DNA of 64,000 nucleotides, from assembly GCF_000384335.2 (NCBI RefSeq), contig NZ_KQ031382.1:2863545-2927544 (forward strand), given 5' to 3'. Both the position numbers and the translations under genes were made by a program. This document shows positions 55,572 to 64,000 of this stretch, piece after piece. The notes under the pieces are model-generated. The model ran no database searches, was not told the origin of the DNA, and saw only the letters and a program-made list of their open reading frames with translations. Source of the DNA: Hyphomicrobium sp. 99 (GTDB taxonomy: Bacteria > Pseudomonadota > Alphaproteobacteria > Rhizobiales > Hyphomicrobiaceae). Position 1 is the first letter of the stretch. Every line of letters begins with the position of its first letter.

Positions 55572-56060
55572 TTACGCTGCTTCCTTATTGAGACGGCCTT
55601 CTGCGAGCTTCGTTAGTTTGTCGTCCGTCGCGTATTCTTCTTTCAAGGTCTTTTCGAGGATCGTCGCGATCTCCTTGTGACCCAGGAGCTTCGCCCACGA
55701 GACGAGCGTGCCGTAGCGCGTGATCTCGTAATGCTCGGCCGCTTGGCCCGCAGCGATCATCGCTGCGTCGCGCGTGTCGGGATCCTTGATCTCCGACATC
55801 AGCTCCTCGCCTTCTTCCAGAATGCCTTTGATGGCCGGGCATTCGGTTGCCTTCGACTTCCGGCCGAGAGCTTTGAACACCTCATCGAGACGGGCGATGT
55901 GCTCCTTCGTCTCTTCCATGTGCCCCGTGAAAGCCTTGGCGAGCTGCGGGGAATCCGAAGCCTTCGCCATTTTTGGCAAAGCCTTAACCAGCTTGTTCTC
56001 GGCGTAATAAATATCTTCGAGCGTATGATTGAACAGGTCTTCGAGATTTTCAATTTTCAT
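55572..56060 (-). CDS. DUF892 (YciE/YciF-type) ferritin-like protein
   Basis: The 162-residue protein has the DUF892 sequence: IENLEDLFNHTLEDIYYAEN and LVKALPKMAKASDSPQLAKA at the start, EHIARLDEVFKALGRKSKAT, then AAGQAAEHYEITRYGTLVSW with the metal-ligand residues. It is a stress-linked ferritin-like four-helix protein. ATG 56060 (MKIENLED) fits the family; the frame to 56108 is an extension. It is monocistronic. Confidence 0.92.
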   Translation of the reverse strand: MKIENLEDLFNHTLEDIYYAENKLVKALPKMAKASDSPQLAKAFTGHMEETKEHIARLDEVFKALGRKSKATECPAIKGILEEGEELMSEIKDPDTRDAAMIAAGQAAEHYEITRYGTLVSWAKLLGHKEIATILEKTLKEEYATDDKLTKLAEGRLNKEAA

Positions 56061-56258
56061 AAGGGGGGTCTCCTCAGACTGCGGATGGTGCGTACTCGCC
56101 AACGCCATGCCCCTCCTGCGGTTCCCTCCCCTAACTCATGCCCCCGTAGCGGCTCTGCGCCATCCGCCGCCAGAAACTGTGGTGTTGGAATTCCTTGAGA
56201 GCCCGGTCGCTCTGCCGCTCTTCCATCCTCCGCCGCTGTCCGTTAATCAGATTCCGGT

Positions 56259-56843
56259 ATGAAAACATCGGAAGTCGACATTCTCATTGTGCCCGGCTGG
56301 CAGGGCTCCGGCCCTGATCACTGGCAGAGCCGCTGGGAGAGAAATCTCAAGACAGCGCGTCGCGTCATCCAACATGATTGGGAAAATCCCGAGGTCGAAG
56401 CCTGGGGCGACCGCATCGCGAAATTCGCGGGCGGCGCGACGCAGCCGGTCGTGGTCGTCGCTCATTCGCTCGGCGTCGCAGCCACGGTGCTCGCCGCCGG
56501 CAAGCTGAAACGCAATGGCGTCATCGGCGCGTTCCTAGTAGCACCGGCCGATCTCGACTATGCCAAGTTCTGGCCCGACAACGGCAGCCAGCGATGGCCG
56601 CCCGAGAAAGGTAACGGCGGCTTCGAAACTTTGCCCCAACAACGATTGCCGTTTCGATCGCACGTCGTCGTCGCCAACAACGACCTTTATTGCAGCTATG
56701 CTCGCGCCGAACACCTAGCGGCGAAATGGGGTGCAACCCTTAGCGATGCGGGAGAAAGCGGCCACATCAGCACCGCGTCGGGGCACGGTCCCTGGCCGGA
56801 AGGACTTCTCGAGTTCGGAAAATTTCTGCGCACTCTCGGATGA
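56259..56843 (+). CDS. RBBP9/YdeN-type serine hydrolase
   Basis: The 194-residue alpha/beta hydrolase begins DILIVPGWQGSGPDHWQSRW, carries the nucleophile elbow VVVAHSLGVAATVLA and ends in the catalytic His region ESGHISTASGHGPWPEGL. The family is small (about 190 residues) and of uncertain substrate. It starts at ATG 56259. A hairpin and a REP-like unit follow before the converging DUF1476 gene. Confidence 0.93.
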   Translation: MKTSEVDILIVPGWQGSGPDHWQSRWERNLKTARRVIQHDWENPEVEAWGDRIAKFAGGATQPVVVVAHSLGVAATVLAAGKLKRNGVIGAFLVAPADLDYAKFWPDNGSQRWPPEKGNGGFETLPQQRLPFRSHVVVANNDLYCSYARAEHLAAKWGATLSDAGESGHISTASGHGPWPEGLLEFGKFLRTLG

Positions 56844-56879
56844 CTGCCACCGTCATGCCGACGTTCGCCGGATAACGAA

Positions 56880-56901
56880 ACGGGGCCCGAAAGAGCCCCG
56901 T
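56880..56901. terminator. Hairpin after the RBBP9-like gene
   Basis: ACGGGGC (56880-56886) pairs with GCCCCGT (56895-56901) over an 8-base loop. No T-run follows on the plus strand, so this is a weak terminator candidate shared by the two convergent genes. Confidence 0.45.
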
Positions 56902-56925
56902 CCGCGAAACTTTCCGGTATTTTCG

Positions 56926-56964
56926 GCGTTTGCGGCCGGCTCACCGCAGGGGAGTCGCAAACGC
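56926..56964. repeat. REP-like unit, second family
   Basis: GCGTTTGC (56926-56933) and GCAAACGC (56957-56964) bound a GGCCGGCTCA core, matching the pattern of the units at 45618-45702. Confidence 0.6.
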
Positions 56965-57000
56965 CCACTAAAGAGCGTCGCCAACGCTCAACAAAGACTC

Positions 57001-57327
57001 TCAGCTCTTCGCCGACTCGATATCGCTCACGGCCTTCGAGAGCGCTTCAGCCATGAAGCTGCGGATTTCGGTTTCGGAAACCGCGACGCCCTTTGCTTCG
57101 AGATCGCCTTTCACTTTCCGGAACACATCCTCATCGCCCTTCTCAAGAAGATCGGCCTTGCGAACTTCCTTCACGTAAGCCTCAAGCGCATCTCCGGTGA
57201 GCCCGAGCTTCGCGCCGGCCCATTCAGCAAGCGCCTTGTTGCGACGCGACTCGGCTCGGAAACGCAGATCTTCGTCATGGGCGAACTTGTTCTCAAATCC
57301 CCGCTCGCGATTGTCGAAGGTCGTCAT
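57001..57327 (-). CDS. F1-ATPase zeta inhibitor (DUF1476)
   Basis: The 108-residue protein matches DUF1476, the alphaproteobacterial zeta subunit that inhibits F1-ATPase: TTFDNRERGFENKFAHDEDL at the inhibitory N-terminus, then RRNKALAEWAGAKLGLTGDA and the helical C-terminus. A GAGGAGG site precedes ATG 57327. It is divergent from purC, an arrangement shared widely in alphaproteobacteria. Confidence 0.95.
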   Translation of the reverse strand: MTTFDNRERGFENKFAHDEDLRFRAESRRNKALAEWAGAKLGLTGDALEAYVKEVRKADLLEKGDEDVFRKVKGDLEAKGVAVSETEIRSFMAEALSKAVSDIESAKS

Positions 57328-57705
57328 GCGTCATCCTCCTCGCCCGGACTGCCAGCCGGTATGGACTTTTGGTTGTATGAACTGCATTTGCACGCTGTAC
57401 GCGTATTGCAGAGGCCCCACAAATGCATATCTCGACGCACGGTTACCGCGTGCTTTGAGTTAAATCAACGGCTTGGCTGCCGCTCACCATAAGAGGCGCT
57501 GCGGCTCATGGTCTACATTGTGTCGCCCCCCTCCTTCAGCTAGTGTCCGGCCAAGACATCCGAGCGCGAAAGGTGCGCCGCTTCCTTCCCGACATGAAGA
57601 AAACACGTTGGAGAATCAAGGCGTCAGCGTCCGTGTACGAACTCGTGAAAAGATCCGTGTATCGCAATGAGTGAGAGCAAGCTGTTGATCCTCAGAGGTC
57701 CAGGA
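57328..57705. other. Divergent interval between zeta inhibitor and purC
   Basis: These 378 bases hold promoters of the two divergent genes. No riboswitch-like structure or operator was identified. An in-frame ATG at 57667 would add 13 residues to PurC. Confidence 0.45.
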
Positions 57706-58521
57706 ATGAACAAGCGTCGGCGAATTTATGAGGGCAAGGCAAAGGTCCTCTATGAGGGTCCTGAACCGGGCACCCTTATTCAACACTTTAAGGACGACGC
57801 AACCGCCTTCAACGCGAAGAAGCACGCGTTGATCGAGGGTAAGGGCGTTCTGAACAATCGCATCTCCGAGTATGTGTTCACAAAGCTCGGCGAAATCGGC
57901 GTGCCCACGCATTTCATCAAACGTCTCAACATGCGCGAGCAGTTGATCCGCGAAGTTGAAATCGTGCCGCTCGAAGTCGTCGTGCGCAACGTTGCTGCAG
58001 GATCGCTATCGACGCGCCTCGGCCTTGAAGAAGGCTCGCAGCTGCCGCGCTCGATCATCGAGTTCTATTATAAGAAGGACGAACTTAACGACCCGATGGT
58101 CTCGGAAGAGCACATCACGGCGTTCGGTTGGGCAACTCCGCAAGAGATCGACGAGATCATGCAGCTCGCGCTGCGTATCAACGATTTCTTGGTTGGCCTC
58201 TTCCTCGGCATCGGCATCCGCCTCGTCGACTTCAAGGTCGAGTTCGGCCGTCTCTACGACAACGAGCAGATCCGCCTCGTCCTCGCTGACGAGATCAGCC
58301 CGGACTGCTGCCGCCTGTGGGACATTCAATCGGGCGACAAGCTCGACAAGGACCGCTTCCGGCGCGATCTCGGCGGCGTTCTCGAAGCCTATCAGGAAGT
58401 TGCTCGCCGCCTCGGCGTCCTGACCGAAACCCCGCGCCCGCGCGGTGCAGGTCCGGTGCTCGTCGCATCGAACACTCCGATCAACGGTCCGGTAACGCCC
58501 GTCAACGGCAAGCCGAACTAA
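57706..58521 (+). CDS. purC: SAICAR synthetase
   Basis: The 271-residue enzyme joins CAIR and aspartate in purine synthesis. Motifs are [59 protein letters not shown] and [19 protein letters not shown]. It has a 25-residue Pro-rich C-terminal tail not seen in short PurC forms. ATG 57706 has an AGGA-type site. It begins the purC-purS run, with purS 56 bp downstream. Confidence 0.97.
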   Translation: MNKRRRIYEGKAKVLYEGPEPGTLIQHFKDDATAFNAKKHALIEGKGVLNNRISEYVFTKLGEIGVPTHFIKRLNMREQLIREVEIVPLEVVVRNVAAGSLSTRLGLEEGSQLPRSIIEFYYKKDELNDPMVSEEHITAFGWATPQEIDEIMQLALRINDFLVGLFLGIGIRLVDFKVEFGRLYDNEQIRLVLADEISPDCCRLWDIQSGDKLDKDRFRRDLGGVLEAYQEVARRLGVLTETPRPRGAGPVLVASNTPINGPVTPVNGKPN

Positions 58522-58577
58522 CTGACACTCTGTTCTCTCTTCCCGCTCGAATGCGGGGAGAGAGAATGAAGGACGCC

Positions 58578-58817
58578 ATGAAAGCCCATATCAAAATCAC
58601 ATTGAAGAACGGCGTGCTCGATCCCCAGGGCAAAGCCATCGAAGGCGCCGTCAAGGGATTAGGCATCACGGGCGTCGGCGACGTCCGCCAGGGCAAGTAC
58701 ATCGAGGTCGATCTCTCCGAGAGCGACCCGGCGAAGGCGAAAGCCATCGTCGAGCAGATGTGCAAGGACCTGCTGGCCAATACCGTCATCGAGAATTACA
58801 GCTACGAAATCGGGTGA
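58578..58817 (+). CDS. purS: FGAM synthase subunit PurS
   Basis: The 79-residue protein is the small subunit of the three-part FGAM synthase. It begins KAHIKITLKNGVLDPQGKAI and has GDVRQGKYIEVDLSESDPAK, with the C-terminal LANTVIENYSYEI. ATG 58578 follows an AAGGA; an ATG at 58566 is possible. PurS bridges PurQ and PurL for ammonia transfer. The next gene begins 3 bp after its stop. Confidence 0.96.
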   Translation: MKAHIKITLKNGVLDPQGKAIEGAVKGLGITGVGDVRQGKYIEVDLSESDPAKAKAIVEQMCKDLLANTVIENYSYEIG

Positions 58818-58820
58818 TCG

Positions 58821-59258
58821 ATGGCGCCAAGGTTCGGGATGACGCTTGCCATGGTAGCTCTCGCGCCGTGCCAAGCGTTCTCCGAGCCCGCTCCTGATCT
58901 CGATTGCAGAATCGGGTTCGAGGCCCTCCACACCTGGGCGGCATGGCTTCCCGGCGCCGAACGGCGCCCCGGGGACAACCCGAACGTCATTACGGTCGCC
59001 GAGCCGGACGTCTGGCGCGTTGAAATCACCTTCACTGAGCCCGGCCAGCCCGGACACCCCGCTGTTGTCCTGCGCAAGTTCGTCAAGCAGGTAACGAGCG
59101 TGTGGACGGCACAGAGCAAGGCCTGCGGCTACGGCAACCAGGCTGATTTCGTCGCGCTCGTCGCCGCCGCGAAGGCAGAAGACAGCCGGTTGACCAACGC
59201 CTCCCGCGACGAAGCCGAACGAAAAAAACGCGAGCAATCGCCACTCGGCTCTCCGTGA
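58821..59258 (+). CDS. Secreted hypothetical protein between purS and purQ
   Basis: The 145-residue product has a signal peptide (about residues 1-22, ending AFSEP) and a mature domain with two Cys (DLDCRIGF and SKACGYGNQADFVALVAA) and a basic, disordered tail (EAERKKREQSPLGSP). It starts 3 bp after purS, so it is co-translated with it, but it looks periplasmic and not part of the enzyme. I do not recognise a family. Followed by a repeat-containing gap before purQ. Confidence 0.75.
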   Translation: MAPRFGMTLAMVALAPCQAFSEPAPDLDCRIGFEALHTWAAWLPGAERRPGDNPNVITVAEPDVWRVEITFTEPGQPGHPAVVLRKFVKQVTSVWTAQSKACGYGNQADFVALVAAAKAEDSRLTNASRDEAERKKREQSPLGSP

Positions 59259-59578
59259 TGATGGCGTACTTTACCCTCCCCCTTGCGGGGAGGGTGGCGC
59301 ATCGCGCCGGGTGGGGGAACGCGCGTTCGAACAGTGGAAATTGCCCCCACCCCTAACCCATCCCCGCAAGGGGGAGCGGAATTTAAGAGCAGAAGACGCT
59401 GGTGCCGCGCTCGACCTGGGAGGGAAACAGCACATTTCTCCCCTGCCCTTGACGCGGAGGGGGCGCGGGGGGGCGATAGCGAAGGTGGCGCGGAACGAGT
59501 GGGACAGCTCGGCAGGTGGACACCGAAGCCGAGTCCCACTACTTAAACCGTCATCCTTCCTATTTTGGACCTGTGCGA
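59259..59578. repeat. Intergenic repeat upstream of purQ
   Basis: This 320-bp gap contains ACCCTCCCCCTTGCGGGGAG (near 59273-59292) and, on the other side, CCATCCCCGCAAGGGGGAGC (near 59361-59380), forming a long imperfect inverted repeat around a GC-rich core. Such elements are common between genes in Rhizobiales. No gene is seen. Confidence 0.7.
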
Positions 59579-60283
59579 ATGCTCCGCGCCTCCGTCATCG
59601 TTTTTCCGGGATCAAACTGCGATCGCGACGTCAAAACCGCGATTGAGCGGGTGACCGGCTTCGCGCCGAAGATGGTCTGGCACGGCGATGCCAGCGTCCC
59701 CTCGTCCGACGTCATCGTTCTGCCGGGCGGCTTCTCCTACGGCGACTATCTCCGCTGCGGTGCAATGGCCGCGCATTCGCCGATCATGAAGGACGTCGTC
59801 GCCAAGGCGAAAGGCGGAACGCCCGTCATTGGCATTTGCAACGGCTTCCAGATCCTGTGCGAGTCGGGGCTGCTTCCCGGCGCACTTCTGCGCAATGCCT
59901 CGCTGCACTTCATCTGCCGCGACGTGTTCCTGAAGGTCGAAAACGATCAGTCGTTCTTCACGAAGTGCTACCGCCAGGGCGAAGTGATCAAGGTTCCGAT
60001 CGCACACGGTGAAGGCAACTACTTCGCCGATAGTGAAACGCTCGACCGTCTCGAAGGCGAAGGCCGCGTTGCCTTCCGCTATTCCGATGCGGCAGGCGAG
60101 ACGACGGCAGACGCCTGCCCGAACGGCGCCCAGCGCAACATCGCCGGCATCGTCAACGAGACGGGCCGCGTCCTCGGCATGATGCCCCACCCCGAACGCC
60201 TCTACGAAAAGGCCCTCGGCGGCACCGACGGCAGACGCGTCTTCGAAAGCATGCTGCTCTCGACCCTCGAAGCCGCGGCCTAG
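59579..60283 (+). CDS. purQ: FGAM synthase glutaminase subunit PurQ
   Basis: The 234-residue class I glutamine amidotransferase supplies ammonia to PurL. It begins [20 protein letters not shown], has [20 protein letters not shown], the catalytic Cys of [20 protein letters not shown], and the HPE of [16 protein letters not shown] 59579 fits the family; a GTG six bases earlier is possible. It is separated from purS by the hypothetical and a repeat. Confidence 0.97.
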   Translation: MLRASVIVFPGSNCDRDVKTAIERVTGFAPKMVWHGDASVPSSDVIVLPGGFSYGDYLRCGAMAAHSPIMKDVVAKAKGGTPVIGICNGFQILCESGLLPGALLRNASLHFICRDVFLKVENDQSFFTKCYRQGEVIKVPIAHGEGNYFADSETLDRLEGEGRVAFRYSDAAGETTADACPNGAQRNIAGIVNETGRVLGMMPHPERLYEKALGGTDGRRVFESMLLSTLEAAA

Positions 60284-60893
60284 CCCTCTCCGACCGAACC
60301 CCACCCCACTCGGTTGTCGTCCCGGGCGAGCCCTCTCGCGTGACCCGGGACCCACCTTCCTCGCGTTTCTGGGTCCGGCTCTGCGCTACGCTCCGGCCGG
60401 GATGACAAACTGCGAGGAAGGTGCACGCGCGCAAGGATGACGAGCTAGAAGCGCAGAGTGCCGTTAGGGCACACAAGCAACCCCAACCACCGTCATGCCG
60501 ACGAAGGTCGGCACCAGACAAGCTTCAACAACTTCGGTGCCTGCTTTGATTACAGCACGCGCCGCGCGCACCAAATGCGCTGCTCATTGTCGGGATCCCG
60601 GCCTTCGCCGGGATGACGGAATTCATGGGCTCTGTCGCGGTTCCCCATCACCGCCGTCGGATGCTCAGCCCCACTCGCAACAGCACGTGCGTCCGGCTTC
60701 CATTGTGATCATTTCGTGGCATTTGCGATGGCCCTCTTGGAGCGCAGCGGAGCCGTTCCTACGTCTGTTAGGATTGCGGGGCCGGGCCCCTCTGGCAGCG
60801 CCATAACGGTGCTGCGATGTCGGACCGCATCGGGTGTGCCCGGTGCTGAGTCGAATTGCCCGGACGCACCTCCCTAATCCGGAGGAAAAATTC
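60284..60893. repeat. REP-rich intergenic interval
   Basis: The 610-bp gap contains several REP-like palindromes: GTCGTCCCGGGCGAGCC with GACCCGGGACCC (60317-60352), GCCGGGATGAC near 60395-60406, CCGTCATGCCGACGAAGG (60490-60507), and GGGATCCCGGCCTTCGCCGG near 60592-60611. No gene could be supported. Confidence 0.75.
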
Positions 60894-61145
60894 ATGTCCC
60901 GACGTCTCATCACACTTCTCGAACGCGTCTCGCGTGTTCGCGAAATGATCGACCGCGAGCAGCGCTCGAATGCGGCGAGCCCGGTCCGCCTCATCCGCAT
61001 GAAGCAACTCTATCTCCGCTTGTCAGAAAATCTCCGCCGCTTGACGAAGCAGCAGCTCATCCGAATGGCTTCGGCGCCGCGCTTCAGATCTGAAAGAATT
61101 TTCTACGCCGCGACCCCGGCCCGTTCGTTCTCGGGCAGATACTAA
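60894..61145 (+). CDS. YdcH/DUF465 family small protein
   Basis: The 83-residue protein begins SRRLITLLERVSRVREMIDR and continues SPVRLIRMKQLYLRLSENLR, the coiled helical core of DUF465/YdcH. The last 25 residues are Arg/Ser/Phe-rich. GGAGG six to ten bases before ATG 60894 supports the start. YdcH proteins are small, basic and of unknown function. A terminator hairpin follows 20 bp after the stop. Confidence 0.8.
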   Translation: MSRRLITLLERVSRVREMIDREQRSNAASPVRLIRMKQLYLRLSENLRRLTKQQLIRMASAPRFRSERIFYAATPARSFSGRY

Positions 61146-61165
61146 GCTCCCCACCAAACAACAAA

Positions 61166-61187
61166 AAAGGGGCCGAAAGGCCCCTTT
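61166..61187. terminator. Hairpin after ydcH-like gene
   Basis: AAAGGGGCC (61166-61174) and GGCCCCTTT (61179-61187) pair around a GAAA tetraloop. A T-run of six follows on the minus strand (bases 61163-61168), so it can act in either direction. Confidence 0.75.
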
Positions 61188-61494
61188 CCCATGCAGTCGA
61201 ACAATCCGCCTTTAGCGGATGTTCCCGCGCCGCTGGCTTTTGCGAGGGTCGGCATAACCGGACCTCATCGACTGGAACACAGCGAACACGATGGCCTTCA
61301 TAACATCACCTGTCTGGCTAAACGGCCGGGCTCAATCCCGTACCGGATCCCGGGATAAGGCCCCCGGGCCGCCTCTTCTACGGTGTAGATATGTGATCGA
61401 CCCAGGTTCCGCCAGTGGGCAAAATGGCAGGTCTCTCATGCGCGCCGCACAGAGATCTCGAAAACGACAAAACTTAATGAATTCAGCGGCATAG

Positions 61495-61531
61495 AAAAAT
61501 AAAAAAAGGGCGGGAGTTGCAGCTCCCACCC
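61495..61531 (-). terminator. Intrinsic terminator of the 128-aa secreted protein gene
   Basis: On the minus strand GGGTGGGAG and CTCCCGCCC form a 9-bp stem with a GT wobble, followed by a T-rich run (TTTTTTTTATTTTT). It lies about 57 bp after the gene stop. Confidence 0.88.
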
Positions 61532-61587
61532 CATCCCGAACGACTTGCAAGCGTGGACTTGGAAGCGCGCCGAGAAAAAGTCCGTCG

Positions 61588-61974
61588 TTATTTCGCAATT
61601 GCGTTATACGCGACCTGCTGCACCGGTTGTATGATCATCGCTGACGCACCCGAGGCACATGCGAATGAGAGCGATCCATCCAACGCATCGACCTGCGCCG
61701 ACGTGCCTTCACGCACGGTGAGATTGATGCGAACCGGCTCCGAGGCCGCCTTGTCGCCCTCGGTGTAGGAATCCGCCAGCATGAGCGTCAGATGGCAGGC
61801 ATTTCCGGCGTTGGTGTAATAGCCAACCGCCCGCTTCGGCCCGACCGCCAAGGTAATGCCCTTGAGCGGAGCGACATGATAAGCCGCCTCGTCAGCCGAC
61901 GAAACACGGGCACCAGGAAGCAAAGCCAAGCTCGAAAGAAGCACAACACCTGTGAGTTTTGCGGAACGTGTCAT
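61588..61974 (-). CDS. Secreted hypothetical protein, 128 aa
   Basis: The product has a signal peptide (TRSAKLTGVVLLSSLALLPG, cleavage near SSA) and a beta-rich mature domain with Cys (GNACHLTLMLADSYTEGDKA and FACASGASAMIIQPVQQV). A GGAGATCC site precedes ATG 61974; the frame to 62019 is an extension. Similar small periplasmic proteins occur across Hyphomicrobiales without known function. It is monocistronic with a clear terminator. Confidence 0.75.
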   Translation of the reverse strand: MTRSAKLTGVVLLSSLALLPGARVSSADEAAYHVAPLKGITLAVGPKRAVGYYTNAGNACHLTLMLADSYTEGDKAASEPVRINLTVREGTSAQVDALDGSLSFACASGASAMIIQPVQQVAYNAIAK

Positions 61975-62369
61975 GACAGGATCTCCACTGTCTAAGCGGG
62001 CGAGTTCAAATCCGCGCACAATTGTCTGGACGTGACGTCGTCGCTAGACAGCCGAAATAAGCTACTGACCGACCGAAGAAAATCCCTACACAGCGCAATT
62101 CCGAACTGCGAGTTTTGCAGCGCGAAACGGTCACAGTCCAAACGGGTAGGACGGAAAGTGCCACATCCAAAGCGCGTAAAAGACACCTCGAAATCGAAAT
62201 CCCGATGAGAGATCGAGCCGTCACCGATTGAGAGCGCGCGACCATCGCGATGCATCCAATGCGCACAAAACTCGGATCAAATCTGAGCCCCCACGTTCCG
62301 GGATTCCCAACGACCTTCGGATAGTCGAAAAAGGCTCGCCGTCAGCCTTTTTGCCGGAAAGGAAGTCTT
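61975..62369. other. Divergent gap with no gene
   Basis: These 395 bases separate the divergent secreted-protein gene and the DUF305 gene. No supported ORF, RNA or repeat was recognised. Confidence 0.4.
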
Positions 62370-62777
62370 ATGAAAAACTTCACCGCCCTGGTTTGCCTTG
62401 GCTTCCCGGCCGTAACGCCCCCCGTGACCCCGCGAACGGGCAAAACGAAAGATCGTGCAAAAACATATTGGGTTGCCAAAACGCCGTGCCCGCCTGCCAC
62501 AGAAGCGCTGGAATGCGCGATCCTCAAGATGGACGAGGACATTAGGTCCGTGACCTACACCGGCAATCCCGAGGTCGATTTCGTCGCCAAAATGATCCCC
62601 CACCATCAAGGCGTCGTCGACATGGCCAAGGTGGAACTGGAGTACGGCAAAGATCCCAAAATCAGGAAGCTGGCCCAGAGCATCATCAGGTCCCAGAACA
62701 AGCAGATCGCCGAGTTGCATGACTGGCTCGGGCACCAGCAGGCCGAAACACCGGTGAACCAAGGCCGCCCCCTCTAG
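62370..62777 (+). CDS. DUF305 protein with atypical N-terminus
   Basis: The 135-residue protein has an intact DUF305 core (VDFVAKMIPHHQGVVDMAKV, KIRKLAQSIIRSQNKQIAEL). Its first 45 residues are Pro/Lys/Thr-rich and lack a normal signal peptide after MKNFTALVCLGFPAV. The shift from signal-like to non-signal sequence suggests an indel early in the gene. It lies between the secreted protein and purL, away from the metal island. The core resembles the DUF305 at 14011-14406. Confidence 0.7.
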   Translation: MKNFTALVCLGFPAVTPPVTPRTGKTKDRAKTYWVAKTPCPPATEALECAILKMDEDIRSVTYTGNPEVDFVAKMIPHHQGVVDMAKVELEYGKDPKIRKLAQSIIRSQNKQIAELHDWLGHQQAETPVNQGRPL

Positions 62778-62967
62778 TCCTTGGATTTCTGGCCTAGCTC
62801 TCCGAGCGAAACCCTTCCCCGCCGGGGCGGGATTGCCGCCCACCCCCGAATTGAGGGCGGCCGCGACATCGCGACGTTTGGCCGTTGGGCCCGTCTGAGC
62901 GCGAAGGCGACAAACCGTTCCCGAGCCCATATAAGCGGTCGCAATCCGAGCGCCCGACGAGATCCTT

Positions 62968-64000
<1,033 letters not shown>

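Larger units (their letters stand above)
61146..61587. other. Intergenic interval with two terminators
   Basis: No gene is supported. The interval carries the hairpin at 61166-61187 and the terminator at 61495-61531; the middle is unstructured and low in coding character. Confidence 0.45.

Overview
The window looks like a chromosomal segment of a GC-rich alphaproteobacterium of the order Hyphomicrobiales, most like Hyphomicrobium or a close relative. The evidence is the F1-ATPase zeta inhibitor (DUF1476) beside purC, a split purS/purQ/purL set, a complete mreBCD-mrdA-rodA elongation operon, meaB, an Atm1-type exporter and OprB-type porin, and Rhizobiales-style REP repeats. The genus is an inference. 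No rRNA, CRISPR array or complete insertion sequence was seen.

Region 1 (1-16.0 kb) is accessory. It holds a molybdopterin/cytochrome b fusion, a chromate block (rhodanese-ChrB, ChrA, tandem DUF1259) and a copper/heavy-metal RND block (Cys/His-rich periplasmic protein, DUF305, CzcB/CusB, CzcA/CusA, small periplasmic protein). A CsoR-like dyad sits in the promoter of the RND block. The right edge carries a HEPN-domain fragment, a frameshifted tyrosine-recombinase tail and, 33 bp further on, tRNA-Lys(CTT). This is the arrangement expected of an old island integrated at the 3' end of a tRNA.

Region 2 (16-24 kb) is the cell-elongation operon mreB-mreC-mreD-mrdA-rodA, with 4-nt overlaps between mreC, mreD, mrdA and rodA, preceded by leuA. 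The mrdA product (PBP2) has changes in all three transpeptidase motifs, including loss of the SxxK lysine. leuA has an upstream Leu-rich leader peptide overlapping a long inverted repeat, which looks like an attenuator.

Region 3 (24-36 kb) carries branched-chain amino acid synthesis. miaA, ilvI, a secreted hypothetical, a GST, ilvH and a LysE exporter are co-oriented, with ilvC further on, plus PhzF, Nudix and OprB genes. A 180-bp run of six hairpins lies between ilvC and the Nudix gene.

Region 4 (36-49 kb) holds a probable intergenic sRNA with an intrinsic terminator, Atm1, a coiled-coil LysM protein, a LOG-family enzyme, an acyltransferase, MeaB, a REP-rich interval with a 183-bp duplication, CorA, an amino-acid permease and a double CDGSH protein.

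Region 5 (49-64 kb) interleaves purine synthesis (purB, purC, purS, purQ, start of purL) with an envelope cassette of two PAP2 phosphatases, a DPM1/GtrA-type glycosyltransferase and an ArnT/Rgt-type glycosyltransferase. Stress and housekeeping genes (DUF892, RBBP9-like hydrolase, zeta inhibitor, YdcH, DUF305) and intergenic repeats lie between them. All homology statements come from reading the sequence; no database search was run.
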